Part shown: piece by piece, positions 16,780 to 25,644 of the stretch
How the letters are laid out: each line of letters opens with the position of its first letter
Position numbering within the stretch: position 1 is the stretch's first letter
NCBI GenBank assembly: GCA_036394575.1
Contig: DASWEY010000020.1
Span: 1 to 64,000, forward strand
DNA: 64,000 nucleotides
Reading direction: 5' to 3'
Origin: UKL13-2 sp036394575
GTDB taxonomy: Bacteria; Pseudomonadota; Gammaproteobacteria; Burkholderiales; Usitatibacteraceae
Made by a program: the position numbers and the translations under genes
The notes under the pieces: model-generated
Told to the model about the DNA's origin: nothing
The model's database searches: none
The model's input: only the letters and a program-made list of their open reading frames with translations

Positions 16780-18075
16780 CTATCGCCGCCCCAGCGCCCG
16801 CCAGCCAATATCTCGTCGATATTGCATGCCCTCAAAACGTATCGGATCCAGCGCCAGGTAAGCACGGTGCTGGGCCTGCTTGACGGTATCGCCGAGCGCG
16901 GTCACGCACAGCACGCGTCCGCCATTGGTCACGACCTTGTTGTCCTGCAGGCTGGTGCCGGCGTGAAACACATGGAAGTCGTCGCCGGATTTCGGCAGGC
17001 CGCTGATTTCATCGCCCTTGCGCGGATTTTCCGGGTAGCCGCCGGCGGCCATCACCACGCCGAGCGCGGCGCGGCGATCCCATTCGGGTTCGATCTTGTC
17101 GAGCGTGCCCTCGAGCGCGTGCTCGACCAGGGTCAGGAAGTCGGATTTGAGACGCATCATGATCGGCTGCGTTTCCGGGTCGCCCATGCGCGCATTGAAC
17201 TCGACTACGCGCGGTTTGCCGGCGGCATCGATCATCAGGCCCGCATACAGAAACCCGACGAAGGGCGTGCCCTCGGCGGCCATGCCGCGCAGGGTCGGCA
17301 TGATCACTTCGCGCATGGCGCGGGCATGCACTTCCGGCGTCACTACCGGCGCCGGCGAATACGCACCCATGCCGCCGGTGTTGGGTCCCATGTCGCCATC
17401 GAAGATGCGCTTGTGATCCTGGGTGGAGGCGAAGGGCAGCGCGTGCTTGCCGTCGGCCATGACGATGAAGCTGGCTTCCTCGCCTTCCATGAATTCTTCG
17501 ATAACGACGCGCGCTTTCTCGTTTCCGGCTGTGCTGCCCAACTTCGCGCCACGATTTGCATCACCAAACATCATGTCGATCGCCTCGAGCGCATCGCCCA
17601 ACGTCATCGCCACCACCACGCCCTTGCCGGCGGCGAGGCCGTCCGCTTTGATCACGATCGGCGCGCCTTGCTCCTGCACATAAAAACGCGCCTCATCGGC
17701 ACTGGTGAAGGTCGCGTATCTGGCGGTCGGAATGTTGTGCCGGACCATGAATTGCTTGGCGAAATCCTTGGAGGCTTCCAGCTGCGCCGCCGCTTTCGAT
17801 GGGCCGAATATTTTCAGGCCCGCGGCCTGGAAGGCATCGACCACGCCGGCCGCCAATGGCGCCTCGGGGCCCACCACGGTGAGATAAATCTGCTCGTCCT
17901 GCGCGAATTTCACCAGCTCGGGGATGGTGCCGATATTGACGTTGAAAAGGCCGTCCTCGCGCGCGGTGCCGGCGTTGCCGGGCGCGACATAGACGCGCGA
18001 TACGCGGGGATTTTGCGTCAGCCGCCATGCCAGGGCATGTTCGCGGCCGCCGGAGCCGATGACCAGTAGTTTCAT
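16780..18075 (-). CDS. purD: Phosphoribosylamine-glycine ligase (GAR synthetase)
   Basis: The 431-residue ATP-grasp enzyme joins phosphoribosylamine and glycine in step 2 of purine synthesis. Visible features are the N-terminal MKLLVIGSGGREHALAW, the ATP-grasp elements PIVIKADGLAAGKGV and VVIEEFMEGEEASF, and the metal-binding RVVEFNARMGDPETQ. It lies 23 bases after purH, so the two purine genes form an operon. Confidence 0.96.
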   Translation of the reverse strand: MKLLVIGSGGREHALAWRLTQNPRVSRVYVAPGNAGTAREDGLFNVNIGTIPELVKFAQDEQIYLTVVGPEAPLAAGVVDAFQAAGLKIFGPSKAAAQLEASKDFAKQFMVRHNIPTARYATFTSADEARFYVQEQGAPIVIKADGLAAGKGVVVAMTLGDALEAIDMMFGDANRGAKLGSTAGNEKARVVIEEFMEGEEASFIVMADGKHALPFASTQDHKRIFDGDMGPNTGGMGAYSPAPVVTPEVHARAMREVIMPTLRGMAAEGTPFVGFLYAGLMIDAAGKPRVVEFNARMGDPETQPIMMRLKSDFLTLVEHALEGTLDKIEPEWDRRAALGVVMAAGGYPENPRKGDEISGLPKSGDDFHVFHAGTSLQDNKVVTNGGRVLCVTALGDTVKQAQHRAYLALDPIRFEGMQYRRDIGWRALGRR

Positions 18076-18098
18076 GTCTTTGCCTGTTCAGTAACGGC

Positions 18099-19703
18099 TT
18101 AGTGCCGGAAATGGCGCATGCCGGTAATCACCATCGCCACATCGCGTTCGTTGGCGGCATGGATCACCTCTTCATCGCGCATCGAGCCGCCCGGCTGGAT
18201 GACGGCGGTGGCGCCGGCGTCGGCGATCACGTCGAGGCCATCGCGGAACGGGAAGAACGCGTCGCTGGCGGCTACCGAGCCCTTGAGCGTGAGTCCGGCA
18301 TGCCGGGCCTTGATCGCGGCAATCCTGGTGGAATCGATGCGGCTCATCTGTCCCGCACCCACGCCCAGGGTCATGCCGTAGCGGCAGAACACGATGGCAT
18401 TGGATTTCACGAACTTGGCGACGCGAAAAGCGAAGATGAGATCGTTCATTTCCGCGTCGCTTGGTTTGCGTTGACTGACCACCTGCAACTGCGACACATC
18501 GAAATCATCCGCAGTCTGCACCAGCAAGCCGCCGCCGACGCGCTTCATGTCGAACTTGTTCTGCGCGATGGCGAGCGGAATCTGCAACAGCCGCACATTC
18601 TGTTTGGCGGCGAAAATCCTGCGCGCTTCCGCGCTGAACGAGGGCGCCATCAACACTTCGACGAATTGCTTGCACACCAGGGTGGCGGTGGCGCCGTCGA
18701 CTTCGCGATTGAAGGCGATGATGCCGCCGAAGGCCGAGGTCGGATCGGTTTCGTGCGCACGCTGGTAGGCGATGAAGGCATCGTCGGCAATCGCCACACC
18801 GCAAGGGTTGGCGTGCTTGACGATCACGCAGGCCGGCACCTTGAAACTGCGCACGCATTCCCAGGCCGCGTCGGCGTCGGCGATGTTGTTGTACGACAGC
18901 TCCTTGCCCTGCAGCTGCCGATAGTGCGCGAGGGTGCCGGCCGCGGGCTGCGATTCGACATAGAACGCCGCCTGCTGATGCGGGTTTTCGCCGTAGCGCA
19001 TGGCCTGCGCCTTGCGGAAGTTGAGATTGAGCCGGTCGGGAAAAGTCTGCAAACCGGGAGGACTGACGGCGGGCCCGGCGGCCGGCGCCGCGAGCGCGGT
19101 CAGATAGTTGGCGATCATGCCGTCGTACTCGGCGGTGTACGCAAATGCTTTTTTGGCCAGTGCAAAGCGCGTCGCCGCCGTGAGGGCGCCGTCGTGCGCG
19201 GTCATTTCCTCCATCAGGCCGGCGTAGTCGCCGCTGTCGGTGATGACGGCGACGAAACCGTAATTTTTGGCCGCCGCGCGCACCATGGCCGGCCCACCGA
19301 TATCGATGTTTTCGATGGCGTCCTCGAGCGCGACATTCGGCTTGGCGATGGTCGCGGCGAAGGGGTACAGATTGACCACCACCATATCGATCGCCGGAAT
19401 CTGGTGTGTGGCCATCGCCTCGGCATGATGGGCCAGATCGCGTCGCGCGAGGATGCCGCCATGCACCTTGGGATGCAAGGTCTTGACGCGGCCGTCCATC
19501 ATTTCCGGAAAGCCGGTGTAGTCGCCGACCTCGGTCACGGCGATGCCGTCTTCCTGCAGCAGCTTGGCGGTGCCGCCGGTAGACAGGATTTGCACCCCGC
19601 GCGCATCGAGGGCCCGCGCAAATTCAAGCACGCCGGTTTTATCGGAAACGCTGATCAGGGCGCGCCGGATGCGAATGGGGGAAGAGGCGGAGAGGGAAGT
19701 CAT
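18099..19703 (-). CDS. purH: Bifunctional AICAR transformylase / IMP cyclohydrolase
   Basis: The 534-residue enzyme catalyses the last two steps of IMP synthesis. The N-terminal cyclohydrolase domain has LISVSDKTGVLEFARAL and the PEMMDGRVKTLHPKVHGGIL segment. The C-terminal transformylase domain has the catalytic KHANPCGVA and DPTSAFGGIIAFNREVD. It follows fis and precedes purD. Confidence 0.96.
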   Translation of the reverse strand: MTSLSASSPIRIRRALISVSDKTGVLEFARALDARGVQILSTGGTAKLLQEDGIAVTEVGDYTGFPEMMDGRVKTLHPKVHGGILARRDLAHHAEAMATHQIPAIDMVVVNLYPFAATIAKPNVALEDAIENIDIGGPAMVRAAAKNYGFVAVITDSGDYAGLMEEMTAHDGALTAATRFALAKKAFAYTAEYDGMIANYLTALAAPAAGPAVSPPGLQTFPDRLNLNFRKAQAMRYGENPHQQAAFYVESQPAAGTLAHYRQLQGKELSYNNIADADAAWECVRSFKVPACVIVKHANPCGVAIADDAFIAYQRAHETDPTSAFGGIIAFNREVDGATATLVCKQFVEVLMAPSFSAEARRIFAAKQNVRLLQIPLAIAQNKFDMKRVGGGLLVQTADDFDVSQLQVVSQRKPSDAEMNDLIFAFRVAKFVKSNAIVFCRYGMTLGVGAGQMSRIDSTRIAAIKARHAGLTLKGSVAASDAFFPFRDGLDVIADAGATAVIQPGGSMRDEEVIHAANERDVAMVITGMRHFRH

Positions 19704-19819
19704 GGCCGTCGGGGGACAGAAAATGGGAATTTGGAATGCTGTGGCGGGTGCGCAACAGGCGCCGAATGCTGGTCGCGAAGTGAATGCACCGCCTGGTCAA
19801 GCCGCCTTGCGGCGGCCGC

Positions 19820-20077
19820 CTACTCGATGCCGTGTTGCGTCAGTTTCTTGCGCAGCGTATTGCGGTTCAGACCGAGCAGATCGGCGGCGCGCGTCTGGTT
19901 GCCCTCGGCATGATGCATGACCACTTCCAGCAGCGGACGTTCCACATTGGCCACGACCATATCGTAAATATCGGTCGCTTCCTCACCATCGAGATCCTTG
20001 AAATACTGCTTCAGCATTTTGCGTACACAAGCGGATAGCTCGCTATCCCGCTCGTCCCGCCGGGGTTCCTTGACCAT
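19820..20077 (-). CDS. fis: Fis-family nucleoid-associated regulator
   Basis: The 85-residue DNA-bending protein has a C-terminal helix-turn-helix, GNQTRAADLLGLNRNTLRKKL, characteristic of Fis. Start ATG 20077 gives MVKEPRRDERDSELSACVRKML; the frame is open upstream but that part overlaps the dusB end. Fis shapes chromosome structure and activates rRNA and other growth genes. The dusB-fis order is conserved in gamma- and betaproteobacteria and implies transcription from the dusB promoter. The 31-base gap to dusB supports this. Confidence 0.95.
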   Translation of the reverse strand: MVKEPRRDERDSELSACVRKMLKQYFKDLDGEEATDIYDMVVANVERPLLEVVMHHAEGNQTRAADLLGLNRNTLRKKLTQHGIE

Positions 20078-20108
20078 TATTCTTGTCCCTTTGAACGGTG
20101 TTGTTTTT

Positions 20109-21185
20109 TCAGGCCGCGCGCTGCAATTGGCGCACGGAATCTTGTGCAAAATCGAAAAACGCATGGCCTTGCCGTTCCAGCCGGTCCATGTACTCCACTA
20201 CAGCGTCGAATTGTCCCCTTGTGCCGACGATCTGGTTCATGCGCTGCCTGAAGTCATCCGCACCGAGTCCTCCCTGGACGTACCACGCAATATGTTTGCG
20301 GGCGATGCGGTAACCCTTTTCTTCACCATAAAACGCATACAGATTCTGCAAATGCCCGCAGGCAATCTCGCGCACTTCCGACACGGTCGGGGGTGCAAGA
20401 TGCGTGCCGGTTTTCAAAAAGAAGTCGAGCTCGCGGAATATCCACGGCCGGCCCTGGGCGGCGCGGCCGATCATGATGCCGTCAGCATGCGTATGTTGCA
20501 AGACGTGGCGCGCCTTTTGCGGCGTATCAATATCGCCGTTGGCTACCACCGGAATTTTCACCGCGGCCTTGACCGCCTTGATGGTGTCGTATTCGGCTTC
20601 GCCGTTGTACAGATCGGCGCGCGTGCGGCCATGCACCGCCAGCGACTGAATGCCGTTGTCTTCGGCGATGCGCGCGATAGTGAGCGCATTCTTGTGTTCG
20701 CGATCCCAGCCGGTGCGGATTTTCAGCGTGACCGGAACCTGTACCGAATTGACGACAGCACTGACAATTCTCGCCACCAGCGCCTCATCCTGCAACAGGG
20801 CCGAACCGGCGTAGACGTTGCACACTTTCTTTGCCGGGCAACCCATGTTGATATCGATGATTTGCGCGCCGCGGGAAACATTGTAGCGAGCCGCCTCGGC
20901 CATCATTTTGGGTTCGGCGCCGGCGATCTGCACCACAATAGGATCGACTTCGCCCGTATGGTCACCACGACGGATCGATTTTTCCGTCTGCCAGAGCTTT
21001 GCGTTTGACGCGACCATCTCGGACACGGCCATCCCGGCGCCGAGCTTTTTGCAAAGCTGGCGAAACGGCCGGTCGGTGACGCCCGCCATAGGGGCGACCA
21101 GCAGATTGTTCTTCAGGATGATGTTGCCGATTTGCACAATTGGTTCATTCAGCGCGGCACGCGCATCGAAAATTGAGCCGCCCAT
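20109..21185 (-). CDS. dusB: tRNA-dihydrouridine synthase B
   Basis: This FMN enzyme reduces uridine to dihydrouridine in the tRNA D-loop. It has LLVAPMAGVTDRPFRQLCKKLGAG, the catalytic-Cys region INMGCPAKKVCNVYAGSALL, and the phosphate-binding GIMIGRAAQGRPW. With ATG 21185 it is 358 residues, slightly long. An in-frame GTG at 21137 would give an N-terminus (MQIGNIILKNNLL) that aligns better with known DusB starts. Neither start has a clear ribosome binding site, so the true start is open. It is the first gene of the dusB-fis unit. Confidence 0.93.
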   Translation of the reverse strand: MGGSIFDARAALNEPIVQIGNIILKNNLLVAPMAGVTDRPFRQLCKKLGAGMAVSEMVASNAKLWQTEKSIRRGDHTGEVDPIVVQIAGAEPKMMAEAARYNVSRGAQIIDINMGCPAKKVCNVYAGSALLQDEALVARIVSAVVNSVQVPVTLKIRTGWDREHKNALTIARIAEDNGIQSLAVHGRTRADLYNGEAEYDTIKAVKAAVKIPVVANGDIDTPQKARHVLQHTHADGIMIGRAAQGRPWIFRELDFFLKTGTHLAPPTVSEVREIACGHLQNLYAFYGEEKGYRIARKHIAWYVQGGLGADDFRQRMNQIVGTRGQFDAVVEYMDRLERQGHAFFDFAQDSVRQLQRAA

Positions 21186-21652
21186 TTTATAGGCAATCGC
21201 ATCGCGGTCAAAATGATTTTTTTGTTTTCTAGGAAACGCGCGCAACTTGCTGATTCCACGCGCATGCCTTGCGACACTCCTCGCGACGGGACGCGAGGTC
21301 ACAATTATTTTCATTTGTCGGCGCGTTTCATGCTGCCGGGAAGCGCGACGCAGCCATCCCGTAATCGGGTGATGGCGTTTTGCAACAGAAACCATGCGGT
21401 GCGAATATTGCATGCCGGCATATGCGGCCGGCGCAAATTCTCTGCCATGTTGCGGCGTTCGCGACACTGCACTTTGCACACAGCACTTTGATTGGCGGCC
21501 GTGCCCGGAAAAACTGCGGTTCCCGCGGAAATTCGCGGCGTCGATTCCACCTCGCCCCGGACACACGCAAGGCGATCACCGTCGCGCACGCCGGTGCCTG
21601 CTCAGGGCCGAACGGGCTACAATCGCGTCATTCCAAATTCCAGATTGCGCCA
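21186..21652. other. Divergent intergenic region dusB / SMP-30
   Basis: These 467 bases lie between two divergently read genes and must contain the dusB-fis promoter(s). No gene is convincing. A short inverted repeat CTCGCG...CGCGAG lies near 21278-21296. Open frames here are GC-rich and lack start signals. Confidence 0.45.
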
Positions 21653-22540
21653 ATGTTTTCCGCCCCGCTGTCGCTCACCACCGAAACCGCCTACGAACTG
21701 CCCAGCCATTTTTACGAGGCCGGCCGCGGCAATCCCTGGGTAGAGGCCAATCTGCATGGGCTCGATGTGCACAGTTTCATCCAGGGGCCGTGTTTCGACA
21801 GCGCGGGCAATTTGTGGCTGGTCGATACGCCCTTCGGCCGGGTGTTTCGCATTGCCGGCAATGGCGAGTGGGAACTGATCGTCAGGTACGACGGCTGGCC
21901 CGGCGGTCTCGCCTTCCACGGCGATGGCCGTTTGATCATCGCCGATGCGCGCCACGGCCTGCTGGCCCTGGATACGGGGACGCGCCGCATCGCGCCCTTT
22001 CTGACTCATCAGCTTTCGCAACGCTTCCGCGGCGTCGCCGCGTTGCTGTTTGCGCGCAACGGCGATCTGTATTTCAGCGATGCCGGCCAGAGCGGACTGC
22101 ACGACCCCAGCGGCTGCGTGTACCGTTTCGACTCCGGCGGCAGCCTGCAGCGCCTGCTGGACAACGTACCCGGCCCTGCCGGCCTGGCGCTTAATCACGA
22201 CGAGAGCGTTTTGTTCATCGCCGTCAGCCGCGACAACGCCATCTGGCGTGCGCCCCTGGTCGAGAGCGGCGTGTCGCGCGTCGGCAAATTCCTGCAGCTT
22301 AACGGCGGCAGCGGGCCCGAGGGCCTGGCCATCGACAGCGACAATAATCTGTTCGTCGCGCAAGCCGGTCTCGGCTGCGTCTGGCAGTTCGACAAACGCG
22401 GCGAGCCCAAATACCGCATCGATTCCTCGCGCGGCGACACCACGGCCGCACTCGCCTTCGATCCCAACGACCCGCGCACGCTGTTCATCACCGACGCCCA
22501 GACCGGCTCGGTGCTGAAGGCGATGCTGCCGATCTACTGA
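21653..22540 (+). CDS. SMP-30/gluconolactonase-like beta-propeller protein
   Basis: The 295-residue soluble protein resembles the SMP-30/Gluconolactonase/LRE family, a six-bladed propeller of lactonases. Blade-like repeats are PCFDSAGNLWLVDTPFGRVFRI, GGLAFHGDGRLIIADARHGLLAL and EGLAIDSDNNLFVAQAGLGCVWQF. The likely metal site includes the Asp and Asn of these blades. The substrate is unknown. It ends 15 bases before kynA and may share its transcript, though no role in tryptophan breakdown is known for this family. Confidence 0.8.
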   Translation: MFSAPLSLTTETAYELPSHFYEAGRGNPWVEANLHGLDVHSFIQGPCFDSAGNLWLVDTPFGRVFRIAGNGEWELIVRYDGWPGGLAFHGDGRLIIADARHGLLALDTGTRRIAPFLTHQLSQRFRGVAALLFARNGDLYFSDAGQSGLHDPSGCVYRFDSGGSLQRLLDNVPGPAGLALNHDESVLFIAVSRDNAIWRAPLVESGVSRVGKFLQLNGGSGPEGLAIDSDNNLFVAQAGLGCVWQFDKRGEPKYRIDSSRGDTTAALAFDPNDPRTLFITDAQTGSVLKAMLPIY

Positions 22541-22555
22541 GCCACCGGGACCACG

Positions 22556-23407
22556 ATGAGCGGCTGCCCCGTCGATCACGACACCCCTGACGCGCCCGAC
22601 GGCGCGTTCACGGATTTCAGCGACGCCATGAGCTATGGCGACTATTTGCGCCTCGACCTCCTGCTGACCGCGCAGCAGCCGGTGTCGCGCGAGCACAATG
22701 AATTGCTGTTCATCATCCAGCATCAGGTCACCGAGCTGTGGATGAAGCTCACCCTGCATGAACTGCTGGCGGCACGCGAACAGATCATCCGCGACGATCT
22801 GCAGCCGGCCTTCAAGATGCTGTCGCGGGTGGCGCGCATCATGAACAATGCCATCCAGTCCTGGGACATCCTCTCCACCCTCACGCCCAGCGAGTATTCC
22901 GCGTTTCGCGAAAGCCTCGGCAAATCGTCCGGCTTCCAGTCGCACCAGAATCGCTCGCTGGAATTCCTGCTCGGCAACAAGAATGCCGCCATGCTGAAGC
23001 CGTTCGCGCATCGGCCGGAGGTGCATGCGCCCCTGAAAGCGCTGCTGCAATCGCCCTCGCTGTACGACGAGGCCAATCGCCTGCTGTCACGGCGCGGTTT
23101 TACGCTGGACCCGACGGTCATCGAGCGCGACTGGACGCAACCCTATGTGCCCAATGCCAGCGTGGAGCGCGCCTGGAGCCAGGTCTACGCCGACCCGAAA
23201 GCGCATTGGGATTTGTACGAGCTCGCCGAGAAGCTGGTCGATCTCGAGGATTATTTCCGCCAGTGGCGCTTCCGCCACGTCACCACGGTTGAGCGCGTGA
23301 TCGGTTTCAAGCGCGGCACCGGCGGCACTTCCGGCGTGGCCTATCTGCGCGACGTCGTCAATGTGCGCCTGTTTCCCGAACTCTGGGATTTGCGCACCGC
23401 GCTTTGA
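22556..23407 (+). CDS. kynA: Tryptophan 2,3-dioxygenase
   Basis: The 283-residue heme enzyme opens tryptophan's indole ring to give N-formylkynurenine, the first step of the kynurenine pathway. Family sequence is clear: SYGDYLRLDLLLTAQQP, HNELLFIIQHQVTELWMKL, SGFQSHQNRSLEFLLGN and GFKRGTGGTSGVAYLR. kynB and kynU are not in the window. The next gene, an NRDE protein, starts 24 bases downstream. Confidence 0.95.
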   Translation: MSGCPVDHDTPDAPDGAFTDFSDAMSYGDYLRLDLLLTAQQPVSREHNELLFIIQHQVTELWMKLTLHELLAAREQIIRDDLQPAFKMLSRVARIMNNAIQSWDILSTLTPSEYSAFRESLGKSSGFQSHQNRSLEFLLGNKNAAMLKPFAHRPEVHAPLKALLQSPSLYDEANRLLSRRGFTLDPTVIERDWTQPYVPNASVERAWSQVYADPKAHWDLYELAEKLVDLEDYFRQWRFRHVTTVERVIGFKRGTGGTSGVAYLRDVVNVRLFPELWDLRTAL

Positions 23408-23431
23408 TCGCCCCGCTCATCTTTCACAGCC

Positions 23432-24226
23432 ATGTGTCTCATCCTTTTCGCCTGGCAGGCGCATCCCGATTACCCCCTGGTCGTTGCCGCCAATCGCGAT
23501 GAATGGCGCGACCGGCCCACCGCCCCCGCGGCCTGGTGGGACGATGCGCCGGATATCCTCGCCGGCCGCGATCTTGAAGCCGGCGGCACCTGGCTCGGCG
23601 TGACGCGTGCGGGACGCTTCGCCGCGATCACCAATTTTCGCGATCCCTCGGACCGCAAATCGACAGCGCCTTCGCGCGGCCAACTGGTCGCGGATTTCCT
23701 GCGCGGCGATGATGCGCCGCGCGATTACCTCGCGGCGCTTGCGGCAAAGGCCGCACGCTACAACGGCTTCAATCTATTGCTCGCCGACGACAAATCGATG
23801 TGCTATTTCGGCAGTCGTGAAGGTGAAATCATCGACGTGGCGCCCGGCATTCACGGCCTGTCCAATCATCTGCTCGACGAACCTTGGCCGAAGGTTAAAA
23901 ATGGAAAGTCGGCTCTGGGCGCGGCGTTTGAGACAAAAATGCCTCAAGGCGCGCTCCTGGAGCGGAGTTTCGATATTTTGTCGAATACAATGCGTGCGCC
24001 TGATGCCACGCTGCCGAACACGGGCGTCGGTCTCGAATGGGAGCGCGTGCTGTCGCCGGCGTTGATCGTCACGGAAAAATATGGCACGCGCTGCTCGACG
24101 GTGCTGCTGCGCGGAGAGCGCGAGATCGTGTTTGAGGAGCGCACACGCGGTGATGCGGGTGAGGTCACGCTGCGAAGTGTGTTTCGGTTTGCACCGCCGG
24201 CTGCGGTGACTGCTGGCGAACAATAA
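23432..24226 (+). CDS. NRDE/TANGO2-family protein
   Basis: The 264-residue protein has the N-terminal MCLILFAW and the signature AANRDEWRDRPTAPAAWW. GRDLEAGGTWLGVTRAGRFAAITNFR and GLSNHLLDEPWPKV are also family-typical. NRDE proteins are widespread and linked to heme or lipid handling in TANGO2 work, but the bacterial function is unknown. Residues about 158-177 (from GKSALG to ALLE) are encoded by a copy of the dispersed palindromic element, apparently kept in frame. It lies 24 bases after kynA. Confidence 0.88.
   Translation: MCLILFAWQAHPDYPLVVAANRDEWRDRPTAPAAWWDDAPDILAGRDLEAGGTWLGVTRAGRFAAITNFRDPSDRKSTAPSRGQLVADFLRGDDAPRDYLAALAAKAARYNGFNLLLADDKSMCYFGSREGEIIDVAPGIHGLSNHLLDEPWPKVKNGKSALGAAFETKMPQGALLERSFDILSNTMRAPDATLPNTGVGLEWERVLSPALIVTEKYGTRCSTVLLRGEREIVFEERTRGDAGEVTLRSVFRFAPPAAVTAGEQ
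23904..23960 (+). repeat. Dispersed palindromic element, copy C (inside NRDE gene)
   Basis: The sequence reads GAAAGTCGGCTCTGGGCGCG, then GCGTTTGAGACAAAAATGCC, then TCAAGGCGCGCTCCTGG. It closely follows copy A over the left arm and core; the right arm is more degraded. It lies wholly inside an intact coding frame, which is unlike the other four intergenic copies. Confidence 0.6.
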
Positions 24227-24310
24227 TGTGCGTTGGGCAGTGGGGCTTGGCTGGGTGACAGATGGCCGCTTTTGACCCTGAACTCCCGGTCGGTTTTCTT
24301 GAAAGCGGAC

Positions 24311-24382
24311 GTTTAACGTGCTAGCTCAGGGGCGCGGAGCCGGCTTGCCGGCGGAGCGCCCCACTGGAGCGCAGGGTTGGGC
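24311..24382 (-). repeat. Integron-type attC recombination site
   Basis: On the minus strand, GCCCAAC (24376-24382, R'' type RYYYAAC) and GTTAAAC (24311-24317, R' type GTTRRRY) bracket 58 bases. That inner part folds on itself: GGGGCGC pairs with GCGCCCC, GCCGGC pairs around a 2-base loop, and GCTCCAG pairs with CTGAGC with one bulged base, as expected for the extrahelical base of attC. The site begins one base after the stop codon of the 24384-25532 ORF, as in gene cassettes. Length (72 bp) is in the attC range. Confidence 0.7.
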
Positions 24383-24383
24383 A

Positions 24384-25532
24384 TCAAGCAAGGTCAGCAA
24401 TCATCTTCACAAGTGATAGCTCTGCCTCACGGCTCATCCCATTGAAAAACGAGGCGAACGCATCTTCCAATTCAGAAGGGCTATTCATATCGTCCAACAA
24501 TCTCCTTACCAGACCTCTCACCCCTTTCGAATTGAGCACATTTGCCAACTCGTCCATTTTCGCCCAATAGTTACTCGAAAAATGAGTGAGGGCTTTCCCG
24601 CCATCTGGTGTGCTGACTACTCGACTGTCTACATGGCCGTAATCTTTGATGTCGAGCATCTCGACTTCAATTCGTCGTTGGAACGCGTTCCAGAAGCTCT
24701 GGTGGATATCCGTCTTAGAGTCCTTCCATGCTTTATGGGTGGTGAGATAGACCAGTAGCCAAGCGTAAAGCTTTTCCTGGGTTTCAGAATCGCTGAAGCT
24801 CTCACATACCGCGTTATCCGCGAGGAACGCAAGCGATTTTTTCTCAGCTTTGGCTAACGCTGCCTGATAGGCGTCGGTTTTGTCTTCTAGCTGCTGAGCC
24901 TCGACTGCATTCTGTTTCAATTGCGCGGCCAAGTGTGGGTTTGCGACCATCGCATTCCAACCGGATTCTAGTCGTTTCAGGTAGGACAAGGCCACGTCCC
25001 GGTTCTTGTCGTAATACTCAAGGGACGTCAGCGTAAACGCGGCAACCACCTGGGGGTCTTCCTCAGCTTTGTCCGCAGCCAACCAAGCTCTGAACAATAT
25101 CTTGCAGTATTCTTGGTCAAAACCTTGTACAGCAAGAAGCTCATCCGAGTATCCACGCAATGCAATCTGATTTTCTACCTGACTGCGGAAAGTGTCTGAA
25201 TTAGCATCGTCTTCAAGATCGGTGATGGCGTCGTGGCTCTCAGCCTCCCTTGCTCCAAGCCACCGCTCGAGCGCCAAGAAATCAGGGAATGCCTGCGGCT
25301 GGAAAGGTTTTACGAGACGAACTTCAACAGGGCTATAAGAAAGCTCAACCTCGACCCCGTCTCTGACAAGGCGTGTATTTCGGTATCCACGACTGTCTTT
25401 CACGGTGCCTCCGGCTACCCAGTTCATGTTGGCCCCTTGCCTGCCAAGGATCGTGGCGGGGTGGTTATAAGTCCGCCACAAGTGCATGATGAGAAGAAAG
25501 AGCATGAGCGCCCCGATACCCCACCAAATCAT
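24384..25532 (-). CDS. Unrecognised membrane-anchored protein (cassette ORF)
   Basis: I do not recognise this 382-residue protein. An N-terminal membrane segment (WWGIGALMLFLLIMHLW) precedes a long soluble part predicted cytoplasmic by positive charges after the helix. The region about 200-245 is Gln/Lys/Ala/Glu-rich and coiled-coil-like (AAQLKQNAVEAQQLEDKTD). ATG 25532 has a strong AGGAGG ribosome binding site. GC is lower than in flanking housekeeping genes. An attC-like site abuts its stop and a second, degenerate one lies upstream, so it is probably a mobile gene cassette. Confidence 0.7.
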   Translation of the reverse strand: MIWWGIGALMLFLLIMHLWRTYNHPATILGRQGANMNWVAGGTVKDSRGYRNTRLVRDGVEVELSYSPVEVRLVKPFQPQAFPDFLALERWLGAREAESHDAITDLEDDANSDTFRSQVENQIALRGYSDELLAVQGFDQEYCKILFRAWLAADKAEEDPQVVAAFTLTSLEYYDKNRDVALSYLKRLESGWNAMVANPHLAAQLKQNAVEAQQLEDKTDAYQAALAKAEKKSLAFLADNAVCESFSDSETQEKLYAWLLVYLTTHKAWKDSKTDIHQSFWNAFQRRIEVEMLDIKDYGHVDSRVVSTPDGGKALTHFSSNYWAKMDELANVLNSKGVRGLVRRLLDDMNSPSELEDAFASFFNGMSREAELSLVKMIADLA

Positions 25533-25554
25533 GCCAGCCTCCTGCTAATTGAAT

Positions 25555-25632
25555 TTAGAACAGAATCTCAGGGTCGATTTTAAATGGAAAAATCGACTCC
25601 GATCCTGAGTGCTCCTGAGGCAATGGTTGGGC
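25555..25632 (-). repeat. Degenerate attC-like site
   Basis: On the minus strand a perfect GCCCAAC R''-type box (25626-25632) lies 12 bases after the stop of the ORF at 25645-26382. The inner part forms a hairpin, GTCGATTTT...AAAATCGAC, with outer CTCAGG/CCTGAG arms. The expected R' box is only GTTCTAA (25555-25561), keeping GTT but not the purine run. It could be a decayed attC or only an intrinsic hairpin. Confidence 0.4.
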
Positions 25633-25644
25633 ATCACGCATTGC

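Noticed and set aside
16442..16861. Plus-strand open frame translating to VPAKAGTQ and WIPAFAGMT-type peptides
   Set aside because: It is only the translation of two repeat families; such frames are a known annotation artefact.
24232..24238. GTTGGGC near the NRDE stop as a third complete attC
   Set aside because: No partner box on either side; at most a remnant.
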